37,340 bases of DNA from Dokdonia sp. (GTDB lineage Bacteria; Bacteroidota; Bacteroidia; Flavobacteriales; Flavobacteriaceae), in assembly GCA_023299935.1 (NCBI GenBank), contig JALZVV010000050.1, positions 1 to 37,340 on the forward strand. The letters are read 5' to 3'. A program made the translations under genes and the position numbers. Of this stretch, positions 14,416 through 21,014 are shown in pieces (positions within the stretch are counted from its first letter, which is position 1; each line of letters begins with the position of its first letter). The notes beneath the pieces are model-generated. The model was not told the DNA's origin. It worked only from the letters and a program-made list of their open reading frames with translations, and did no database searches.

Positions 14416-14503
14416 CAGAGAGGAAGGGATTCGAACCCTCGATACGCTATTAACGCATACACGCTTTCCAAGCGTGCGCCTTAAGCCACTCGGCCACCTC
14501 TCT
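14416..14503 (-). tRNA. tRNA-Ser (anticodon GGA)
   Basis: An 88-base cloverleaf on the minus strand. The acceptor arms AGAGAGG and CCTCTCT pair, with discriminator G. The D-arm is GGCCGAGTGGCTTAAGGC, the anticodon stem-loop CGCTTGGAAAGCG has anticodon GGA, and a long variable arm (about 18 bases, typical of serine and leucine tRNAs) precedes the T-arm GGGTTCGAATCCC. CCA is not encoded. It decodes UCC and UCU serine codons. Confidence 0.96.
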
Positions 14504-14612
14504 AGTTTATTGTAATAACTTTTCGCAAAAGCATACTACTCAAAACATCTCCTTTTAAAGGAGCGTGAAATAACAAAAAAATTGTGACCTACTAAAGTAA
14601 TGCACGCTTAAA

Positions 14613-15638
14613 TTAAGAGAGCTCCCCTCGCAAGGAGGTTTCATATACAGATTTAAAGACTTTAGATCCTAATTCTTGTCCCAACAGATACATCATTTTT
14701 ACAATAGCTGCTTCTGTAGTTAAATCCTTCCCACTTATAACGCCTATTTTTTTTAGCGTCACACTCGTTTCGTAATTCCCCATCTGCACACTTCCTGTAA
14801 TACATTGCGTCACATTCACTACAGGAATACCTCTAGCAATAGTGTTCTTAATGGCTTCTATAAACCACGCTTTTGTGGTTGTATTACCCGTCCCATAGGT
14901 TTCTATAATCACGCCTTTTATATTAGGAATGTCCAACATGGCAAGAACCATACTTTCGGAAATCCCTGGATGCATTTTTAATAATAAAACATCACGCACT
15001 AGCTTTTTATGAACCTTAAAGGCTTTACGACCTGCTCGCCATAATACCTCATCATTTATAGTAAGATGTACTCCAGAGGTAGCCAGTGATGGATAATTAG
15101 GAGAATCAAAAGCCTCAAAATGTTCTGCGCTTAATTTAGTTGTTCTATTTGCTCGATACAGTTTATACTCAAAATACAGACATACCTCTTTAATAACAGG
15201 CTGCCCTCTTTTACATAATGCCGCAAGTTGAACGGCTGTAATCAAGTTCTCTTTTGCATCTGTTCTTAAATCACCTATTGGCAATTGAGAGCCGGTAAAA
15301 ATTACTGCTTTGCCTAGATTCTCAAGCATAAAGCTTAAAGCAGAGGCCGTATAACTCATGGTATCACTACCGTGCAAGACCACAAAACCCTGGAAGTCGT
15401 TATAATTAGACTCAATAATACTACACAATTCTACCCAGTAGTCCGGATTCATATTAGAAGAGTCTATAGGCTCCTTAAAAGAAGCGGTGCTTATCTCACA
15501 ATCCAATAAGCGCAACTCAGGTATATTTTTGAGTAGTTTATCAAAATTAAAGGCTTTGAGTGCACCCGTCTTATAGTCCTTGACCATACCTATAGTACCG
15601 CCTGTATAAATCAATAAAATTTTAGGTTTAGTACTCAT
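14613..15638 (-). CDS. ansA: Type I L-asparaginase
   Basis: Cytoplasmic L-asparaginase, which hydrolyses asparagine to aspartate and ammonia. It has the first catalytic-Thr motif YTGGTIGM near the N-terminus and the second motif HGSDTM about 77 residues later, with Thr and Asp of the active site. TGSQLP, and a C-terminal allosteric-type domain ending in mixed helices, complete the type I pattern. There is no signal peptide, which argues against the periplasmic type II enzyme. The track starts at 15650 (MQSAMSTK); I prefer the ATG at 15638 (MSTKPKILLIYTGG) because it leaves the usual short lead into the first strand. It overlaps the 3' end of the acyltransferase gene by 11 bases, suggesting translational coupling in a tatD-acyltransferase-ansA operon. 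Confidence 0.93.
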   Translation of the reverse strand: MSTKPKILLIYTGGTIGMVKDYKTGALKAFNFDKLLKNIPELRLLDCEISTASFKEPIDSSNMNPDYWVELCSIIESNYNDFQGFVVLHGSDTMSYTASALSFMLENLGKAVIFTGSQLPIGDLRTDAKENLITAVQLAALCKRGQPVIKEVCLYFEYKLYRANRTTKLSAEHFEAFDSPNYPSLATSGVHLTINDEVLWRAGRKAFKVHKKLVRDVLLLKMHPGISESMVLAMLDIPNIKGVIIETYGTGNTTTKAWFIEAIKNTIARGIPVVNVTQCITGSVQMGNYETSVTLKKIGVISGKDLTTEAAIVKMMYLLGQELGSKVFKSVYETSLRGELS

Positions 15639-16788
15639 AGCGCTCTGCATTTGTTACTGGGGTGGCATACATTTTTAAAAAACTAACAATTGCTATCTCG
15701 TCATTAATATCTACGCGTCTTTCCATTCTACGATCAAACTGTCGTAACTCGACCGCATCATATTGAGCGGCATACTTGGCTGTATTATGCAACTTGTCAA
15801 AAGCAATATAGTTAGAGGGCCATAGTTTATAATGGGTATGTATTTTTTTATCAATCACTTTTGCAAAAGCCTGCAAACGTTCATTATCACTACCTGCTTC
15901 TTGGAGCACCCCATATTCATTATCTTCTAATGGCGCCACCGAAATATGAATACGTTTCTTAAAGCCTAAGGCTCCTTTAAGAATACTATTAAAATCTTCA
16001 TTAGGCGTTTTTATATATGGGATATCGCGCTGCTTTGCTATGAGTTCAGGTACCTTAAGTACATCTGTAGGATCATACTCATACGATATACTTACCGGAA
16101 CAATTCGCAATGACTTAAGGTATTGAGATAAAGACAGATCGCCTTTTGCCAAGGCTAGCATTTTAAGTACACCCTGTTGGGTTTGATCATCACCATCTTT
16201 AGTACGCCCTTCACGCTGTGCAATCCATACTGATCTACCACTGGAGTGCAGGTCTTGCATGTATTGCGATAATACTTTTGAGTTCTGTAACATCTCCCGA
16301 GGTGACTGCTGGCGACGCACTAAAAAGTTACGATTAAGCCTAGACAACTCCATTAAAAAATCTTTTTGCACTAAATTATCGCCTATAGCGCTCGCCGTCA
16401 TTACTTTATTATGGTCGTACAATGACACATTAAGTAAAGAGGTGTCTAAGACAATATCTCTATGATTTGAGATAAATAAATAAGACGTCTTATTGTCTAA
16501 CCTATCAAATCCAGAATAACTAAAACCATCACTACTTTTAAATAATAAATTTCTCGCCGACTTATAAATCACACGCGTTTGAAAATCAAATATGGAATTA
16601 CAACTATCAAGAACTTCTTCTATCTCCTCATCTGACTTAGTGGGAAAAGTGAATTGTAATAGCACCTTAAAATAAGGATGCTTTGAAGCATGTTTTATCG
16701 CTTGATTAACCTCTGCATCATGATAAGGACGGATATGATCTATTTCGGTATTCACTTCGTTTTTAGGTCTTATCTGGCAAATGTGCAA
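15628..16788 (-). CDS. 1-acyl-glycerol-3-phosphate acyltransferase-like protein
   Basis: A 386-aa protein with a PlsC-type acyltransferase centre. The block I-like motif is NHRDIVLD (residues about 109-116), where His and Asp replace the canonical HxxxxD spacing with H-x-D-x-x-x-D, followed by a region with RRQQSPREML and the likely substrate-binding stretch AQREGRTKDGDD. Family members transfer acyl groups to lysophospholipids at the inner membrane face. There is no strong membrane helix. It starts 5 bases after tatD and overlaps ansA, so it is in the middle of a three-gene operon. The exact substrate cannot be told from the sequence; a different glycerol- or lipid-acyltransferase role is possible. 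Confidence 0.8.
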   Translation of the reverse strand: MHICQIRPKNEVNTEIDHIRPYHDAEVNQAIKHASKHPYFKVLLQFTFPTKSDEEIEEVLDSCNSIFDFQTRVIYKSARNLLFKSSDGFSYSGFDRLDNKTSYLFISNHRDIVLDTSLLNVSLYDHNKVMTASAIGDNLVQKDFLMELSRLNRNFLVRRQQSPREMLQNSKVLSQYMQDLHSSGRSVWIAQREGRTKDGDDQTQQGVLKMLALAKGDLSLSQYLKSLRIVPVSISYEYDPTDVLKVPELIAKQRDIPYIKTPNEDFNSILKGALGFKKRIHISVAPLEDNEYGVLQEAGSDNERLQAFAKVIDKKIHTHYKLWPSNYIAFDKLHNTAKYAAQYDAVELRQFDRRMERRVDINDEIAIVSFLKMYATPVTNAERYEY

Positions 16789-16793
16789 AAATT

Positions 16794-17570
16794 CTAGGAG
16801 TTATGACCAAAAACAAGCTTCGCATTTGTCGCAGTTATCTTTGCAATCTCCTCCAAACTCATCTGATATATAGTAGCCAGTTTTTCGGCAACAAGAATTA
16901 CATAGCTACTTTCATTGCGTTTTCCTCTATGCGGCGCAGGACTGAGATAAGGCGCATCTGTCTCTAATACAATATGTTCCAATGGAATCTCAGCAAGGAA
17001 TTGATCAATCTTACCATTCTTAAAAGTAACAACACCACCTATACCTAGTTTCATATTATAGCTTATCGCTTTTATGGCTTGCTCTTTTGTTCCTGTAAAG
17101 CAATGAAAAATACCATGTAAATCCTTCCCTTTCTCTTCTTCTAGGACTTCAAAGACTTCATCAAAAGCGTCTCTACAATGGATTACTATGGGTAGTTTAT
17201 ATTTTTTGGCCAGTTGGATTTGGGTTCTAAAAGCCACTTTTTGTAAAGCTAGGGTGCTTCTATCCCAATATAAATCGACGCCTATCTCTCCTATGGCTAC
17301 AAAAGATCTCTTCTCCAATTCAGACTCCACATGAGCCATTTCTGCCTCATAATTTTCGGGCTTTACATGCGTAGGATGCAACCCCATCATAAGATGCATC
17401 TGTTCAGGATAAGCCTTTTCAAGAGTATACATGCGTTCTGTATATGCAGAGTCTATAGCAGGAATATAAAATTGCTGCACTCCAGCATCTACGGCGCGTT
17501 GTATCATTGGGTCTTGATCTTCATCAAAAGCCTCACTGTATAAATGAGTATGGGTATCTATAAATCGCAT
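16794..17570 (-). CDS. tatD: TatD-family metal-dependent hydrolase (DNase)
   Basis: A 258-aa TIM-barrel amidohydrolase. The track extends upstream to 17639, but the ATG at 17570 gives MRFIDTHTHL, with the HTH metal-binding motif right after strand 1 as in all TatD proteins. Further metal ligands are the conserved Glu (GEIGVDLYWD), His in IVIHCRDAF and FHCFTG, and Asp in LETDAPYLSP. Family members are 3'-5' DNases/exonucleases acting in the cytoplasm. A -7 box (TATTTTTG on the minus strand) lies at 17575-17582, only 4 bases from the ATG, so the mRNA is probably leaderless. It is the first gene of tatD-acyltransferase-ansA. Confidence 0.93.
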   Translation of the reverse strand: MRFIDTHTHLYSEAFDEDQDPMIQRAVDAGVQQFYIPAIDSAYTERMYTLEKAYPEQMHLMMGLHPTHVKPENYEAEMAHVESELEKRSFVAIGEIGVDLYWDRSTLALQKVAFRTQIQLAKKYKLPIVIHCRDAFDEVFEVLEEEKGKDLHGIFHCFTGTKEQAIKAISYNMKLGIGGVVTFKNGKIDQFLAEIPLEHIVLETDAPYLSPAPHRGKRNESSYVILVAEKLATIYQMSLEEIAKITATNAKLVFGHNS

Positions 17571-17574
17571 GCTG

Positions 17575-17605
17575 CAAAAATAGGAGGTATTACGCTTTCG
17601 CGAAA
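17575..17605 (-). promoter_or_regulatory. tatD promoter overlapping the palindrome
   Basis: The minus-strand -7 box TATTTTTG (17575-17582) has, after a 19-base spacer, TTTC (complement of 17602-17605), approximating the -33 TTTG. This TTTC is one arm of the GCTTTCGCGAAAGC palindrome, so the palindrome would be bound by, or compete with, RNA polymerase. Confidence 0.5.
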
Positions 17606-17607
17606 GC
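17594..17607. repeat. GCTTTCGCGAAAGC palindrome, copy 2 (divergent promoters)
   Basis: Perfect copy between the divergent tatD and aspartic protease genes. The context 'gtattac...aaaa' is identical to that of the copy at 25547, over about 25 bases in total. Confidence 0.9.
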
Positions 17608-17626
17608 AAAACCCATCCCACTTTAT

Positions 17627-17634
17627 TACTTTTG
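17627..17634 (+). promoter_or_regulatory. -7 box for the aspartic protease gene
   Basis: TACTTTTG matches TAnnTTTG and ends 7 bases before the ATG at 17642, so the transcript probably starts at or next to the start codon. No convincing -33 element is seen. Confidence 0.5.
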
Positions 17635-17641
17635 CACACTT

Positions 17642-18082
17642 ATGGCAAGTCTCAGAGAATTTTTAGTAGCAAAGGGCTATACCCGTATCAAACTTAATAC
17701 GACGGCAACCAATCATCTGGAATTCAAAGCCACCGTAAACGGGATAAAAGGATCTTTTATACTAGACACGGGCGCCTCGAGCTCTTGCATAGGACTGGAA
17801 TTTGCAGATTATTTTAAACTCATTAGTGAAGATAGCGAAGTCCTGGCCGCTGGCGCTGGCGCATCAGATATGATTACTAAACTGTCTAAAGACAATAGAA
17901 TCAAAATTGGCACTTGGAAAAAAGAAGGGCTCGATATCGTACTTTTTGACCTTACCCACGTTAATACCGCATTAGAAAATCATAAGGCAGATCCTGTTCA
18001 CGGAATTCTTGGAGCAGATATTCTTAATCTAGGAAAAGGCGTGATTGATTATCAGTATAGCTGTTTCTATCTTAAAAAATAG
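17642..18082 (+). CDS. Retropepsin-like aspartic protease
   Basis: A 146-aa single-domain protein of clan AA. The active-site motif FILDTGASSS is at about residues 39-48 (catalytic Asp in DTG), preceded by the hydrophobic strand and followed by the flap region. The C-terminal HGILGADIL (about residues 119-127) is the second conserved hydrophobic-Gly motif of these proteases. Such proteins work as homodimers, each chain giving one DTG. No signal peptide or membrane helix is seen, so it is probably cytoplasmic. It is divergent from tatD and followed on the same strand, 33 bases later, by a decayed gene. Its substrates are unknown. Confidence 0.85.
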   Translation: MASLREFLVAKGYTRIKLNTTATNHLEFKATVNGIKGSFILDTGASSSCIGLEFADYFKLISEDSEVLAAGAGASDMITKLSKDNRIKIGTWKKEGLDIVLFDLTHVNTALENHKADPVHGILGADILNLGKGVIDYQYSCFYLKK

Positions 18083-18115
18083 ATCTCTTGCATACGGGAG
18101 ATTATCAAAAAACAA

Positions 18116-18598
18116 GTGAAATACGTAACGAGCATATTTATATTTATTACCTCACTCGCGGTATTTTCTCAAGAAGATGCGCAAAGAGTTTTTCACAAAC
18201 AGTTTACTAAAGAAGATGGTCTTAATATAGAAACGATTAATACCATTGCCCAGAACAATAACGGTTGTGTGTTGCTAGGTGGTGGGATTACGCAAGTGCG
18301 CTTGGACTTATTGGGAGAAACACAACCCACTACATTACAACGTTTTAATTTCTATTCCTTTCATACTATTGCATTACCTGATAATGATTTGAGTAGTGTA
18401 AAATACATTCATAAAAGAAAAAATGGGGATTTTTATGTCCTTACAGAACAATCACTATATCTATTCAACCTTATTACCACAAGCTTTAAAAAAATTGTGA
18501 GTCCATAAAAATCAGGGATTTATAAAATTTACAACTCTAACAACAAAAAATATATAATCACACAATACGGGTTTGAAGTGATTGTAAATAACCTATAA
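18116..18598 (+). pseudogene. Truncated sensor-like protein with in-frame stop
   Basis: GTG at 18116 opens a signal peptide (residues 1-18, ending AVFSQ) and a periplasmic domain starting FTKEDGLNIETINTIAQNNNG. That start resembles the first blade of the Reg_prop-type propeller sensors common in Bacteroidetes (typically 'F...DGL....I..I.QD..G'). Translation stops at TAA 18506, but the same frame continues another 29 codons (GIYKIYNSNNKKYIITQYGF...) in protein-like sequence to TAA 18596. A complete propeller sensor is many hundred residues long, so this is a remnant: a nonsense mutation plus loss of the rest. Assignment to the propeller family is tentative; the broken state is clearer. Confidence 0.55.
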
Positions 18599-18770
18599 AC
18601 AAGAACATAAGAACTTATTTTCTCCCTATAATTCCTTTTCATTCCGACAAGCCATCCTACAGGCAGGGGCGGGAATCTCAACTTCCGTTTCAATATCCTT
18701 CCTCATTCGACATTCATCATTCAAAAATCATCATTCAACAATCAAAAATCTCCAATCCCCACTATGTACC

Positions 18771-18800
18771 CCTACGTAATTTTTGCACTACCTACGTATT
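18771..18800 (+). promoter_or_regulatory. Paired CCTACGTA sites, 20 bases apart
   Basis: CCTACGTAAT (18771-18780) and CCTACGTATT (18791-18800) are direct repeats with palindromic cores (TACGTA), two helical turns apart. This is the spacing expected of a dimeric or tandem regulator site. No gene follows on the plus strand; they may be a leftover control region. Confidence 0.4.
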
Positions 18801-18900
18801 TCATACTCTCCAAAGAAGTGCTATTTTTACTTCATAATAACAAATCAAAAAGATTGTAATTGATAGTAAGTTAATCGGGGGATAGATTTACTATAAAAGA

Positions 18901-18927
18901 AAAACCGAGAATAGATTCTCGGTTTTT
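18901..18927 (+). terminator. Intrinsic terminator without an obvious gene
   Basis: AAAACCGAGAAT / ATTCTCGGTTTT stem followed by T-rich sequence (TTTTTGCTTTT), about 100 bases after the TACGTA pair. It would end a short plus-strand transcript of unknown nature. Confidence 0.6.
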
Positions 18928-18970
18928 GCTTTTCTATCAAATTATAATACTACTATTTACTCCATAAAAA

Positions 18971-18994
18971 AAGACCGAACAAAAATTCGGCCTT
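18971..18994 (-). terminator. Terminator of the DinB-family gene
   Basis: Hairpin AAGaCCGAA / TTCGGcCTT (one wobble pair on the minus-strand RNA), ending in T-rich sequence, 26 bases after the DinB-family stop codon. Confidence 0.7.
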
Positions 18995-19020
18995 ATATAG
19001 TTTACAATATATATTCTTAT

Positions 19021-19515
19021 TTATATCAAACTCTCATCTGCAGAGGCTACATAACTTGCTGGCACTTTTAGATTATTCATTCGCAAGTACACCCCTAATT
19101 GTGCTCTATGATGGATGGTATGGCTAATTACTAAATTACGAAACACATCTTGCTTAGCTACATTATTAATGTAGGTGGTTTCTCCATTTTTTAATGTCCA
19201 CGTATTTGTAAGTTGATCTTCTGGCATTTGTGCCAAAGCCTCTCTCGCTTGTGTTACATTAGCTTCAAAAAGTGCAACGATCGCTTCTTTTGTTTTTGCA
19301 GGCTCAGATGGAGGTAATTGACTCAAATCAAAACTAGACATCCCGGTAATTGCAGGCACAAAAGCAGGAATATTAGCAATATGATTCATTAAGCTTGTTG
19401 CGTCCATTGATTTTTCATGAGGCTTATAAGCAAAAAAGTCATCTGATATCACATCAAAAAAACGACGTGTGGTATTCATCTCTTGTTCAAAATTTGCAGC
19501 AATTGATTCTTTCAT
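19021..19515 (-). CDS. DinB-family protein
   Basis: A 164-aa four-helix-bundle protein of the DinB/YfiT superfamily. The three metal-binding His positions are visible: MNHIAN (about residue 45) in helix 2, and HTIHH (about 134-138) near the end of helix 3. Members bind a divalent metal, and some are thiol-S-transferases (e.g. bacillithiol-dependent); many are uncharacterised. It has no signal peptide and is cytoplasmic. It stands alone with its own terminator. Whether it responds to DNA damage, as the name suggests, cannot be told. Confidence 0.85.
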   Translation of the reverse strand: MKESIAANFEQEMNTTRRFFDVISDDFFAYKPHEKSMDATSLMNHIANIPAFVPAITGMSSFDLSQLPPSEPAKTKEAIVALFEANVTQAREALAQMPEDQLTNTWTLKNGETTYINNVAKQDVFRNLVISHTIHHRAQLGVYLRMNNLKVPASYVASADESLI

Positions 19516-19666
19516 GGTATAGTATTTAAGTTAGATTATTTAAATTTCTTTTCAAGATAATAAGGTTCTACATAGTCTTTATCTCTCCAATGTATGCTTA
19601 AGTGGTCACCATTAATTATAATTCCTTTCAAGATTATGATTTTTTTAATTGAAACTACCACAAAAA

Positions 19667-19692
19667 AAAGCCGAACACATAGGTTCGGCTTT
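19667..19692 (-). terminator. Terminator of the sucA-sucB operon
   Basis: A perfect 10-base stem AAAGCCGAAC / GTTCGGCTTT with a 6-base loop and flanking A/T runs, 22 bases after the sucB stop codon. Confidence 0.85.
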
Positions 19693-19714
19693 ATATTATA
19701 AGCTGCAATAATAA

Positions 19715-20926
19715 TTACATTTCTAAGGCTTTCTTAGGATCTCCATTCATTAGTATGTTAATTGGGTCTTCTAAAGCTTCTTTTACTGCTACTAAAAATC
19801 CTACAGATTCTTTACCATCAATGATACGGTGATCGTAGGATAAAGCAACAAACATTATAGGTGCGATGACAACTTGCCCATCTATAGCAACAGGACGTTC
19901 TACAATATTATGCATTCCTAGAATCCCTGATTGTGGCGGGTTAATAATAGGAGTAGATAACATAGACCCAAACACTCCTCCATTAGAAATGGTAAAAGTT
20001 CCGCCTGTCATCTCATCTACTGTAATTTTACCATCACGAGCACGTATAGCTAGGCGCTTTACCTCACTCTCTACACCTCTAAAAGAAAGATTCTCTGCAT
20101 TGCGAATAACAGGAACCATTAATCCTTTAGGACCAGAAACCGCAATGGAAATATCTTTATAGTCAAACGTAAGCATTTCCTTCCCATCTATCATACTATT
20201 TACAGAAGGATACATCTCTAACGCTCTTACTACCGCAAGTGTAAAGAAGGACATAAACCCTAAACTCACCCCGTGTTTTGCTTTAAAATCTTCTTTGTAC
20301 TGCTTACGCAAGTCAAATATAGGCTGCATATTCACTTCGTTAAAAGTGGTAAGCATAGCCGTTGTATTCTTTGCTTCTACCAGGCGCTCTGCTACTTTGC
20401 GACGCAGCATAGATAATTTTGTACGACTCTCTCCTCGTGTTCCAAGTCCTGGAGTACCCATAGATGGTTGTGCTTGTACAGCATCATCTTTAGTAACGCG
20501 ACCATCACGACCTGTTCCAGTCACGTGGCTAGCACTCATTCCTTTTTCATCAAGAATTTTCTTAGCTGCAGGACTTGGTGTTCCAGAAGCATATGTCTTG
20601 GCTACTGGCGTCTCAACCTTAGGAGCGGGAGCTGCTTTTTCTTCGGCTTTAGGAGCTGCCTCTTTTTTTGCACCGCCAGCAGGAGCTTTTGCTGCTGTAT
20701 CAATAAGACAAACTACTGCGCCTACTTCTACTGCGTCTCCTTCTTCTGCTTTGAGGGTGATAACGCCACTCATTTCTGCAGGGAGTTCTAAGGTTGCTTT
20801 ATCGCTATCTACTTCGGCTATTGCCTGATCCTTCTCTACATAATCGCCATCTTCTACAAGCCATTGTGCAATTTCTACTTCGGTGATGGACTCTCCCGGT
20901 GAAGGGACTTTCATTTCTAAAACCAT
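19715..20926 (-). CDS. sucB: Dihydrolipoamide succinyltransferase (E2 of 2-oxoglutarate dehydrogenase)
   Basis: A 403-aa E2 component of the TCA-cycle 2-oxoglutarate dehydrogenase complex, which transfers the succinyl group from E1 to CoA. The track start (20965) gives an unlikely basic leader; the ATG at 20926 gives [14 protein letters not shown], the standard lipoyl-domain start. The lipoyl Lys is in [10 protein letters not shown] (residue about 43). A Lys/Ala/Pro linker, the peripheral-subunit-binding domain ([11 protein letters not shown]...[10 protein letters not shown]) and the catalytic domain follow, with the active site near the C-terminus in [11 protein letters not shown]. It lies 88 bases downstream of sucA on the same strand, and a terminator follows, so the two form one operon. 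Confidence 0.95.
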   Translation of the reverse strand: MVLEMKVPSPGESITEVEIAQWLVEDGDYVEKDQAIAEVDSDKATLELPAEMSGVITLKAEEGDAVEVGAVVCLIDTAAKAPAGGAKKEAAPKAEEKAAPAPKVETPVAKTYASGTPSPAAKKILDEKGMSASHVTGTGRDGRVTKDDAVQAQPSMGTPGLGTRGESRTKLSMLRRKVAERLVEAKNTTAMLTTFNEVNMQPIFDLRKQYKEDFKAKHGVSLGFMSFFTLAVVRALEMYPSVNSMIDGKEMLTFDYKDISIAVSGPKGLMVPVIRNAENLSFRGVESEVKRLAIRARDGKITVDEMTGGTFTISNGGVFGSMLSTPIINPPQSGILGMHNIVERPVAIDGQVVIAPIMFVALSYDHRIIDGKESVGFLVAVKEALEDPINILMNGDPKKALEM

Positions 20927-21014
20927 AGTTTTTCTATTTAATTTCCGCGGAAGCGAAAATCTCATCCTTAATTATTTATTATTTTTATTGTTCCTGAATT
21001 ATCAACACTTCCAC

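Larger units (their letters stand above)
18599..19020. other. Intergenic region with orphan regulatory-looking sequence
   Basis: No gene is visible. It holds, in order: degenerate 'attcatcattc / aatctccaatc' repeats similar to 211-783, a 'gacaagccatcctacaggcagg' repeat-like stretch, two spaced TACGTA sites, a plus-strand terminator with no known gene before it, and the terminator of the DinB-family gene. Confidence 0.6.

Noticed and set aside
12671-14503. Integrated mobile element at tRNA-Ser
   Set aside because: The repeats do not duplicate the tRNA end, and no integrase, transposase or phage gene is present; only a repeat-flanked decayed gene can be supported.
20295-20828. A 177-aa plus-strand ORF opposite sucB (and a further ORF at 20468-20791)
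   Set aside because: Both lie antisense to the strongly supported sucB coding region and show Ser/Ala/Cys-rich compositions expected of shadow frames; no family motif.
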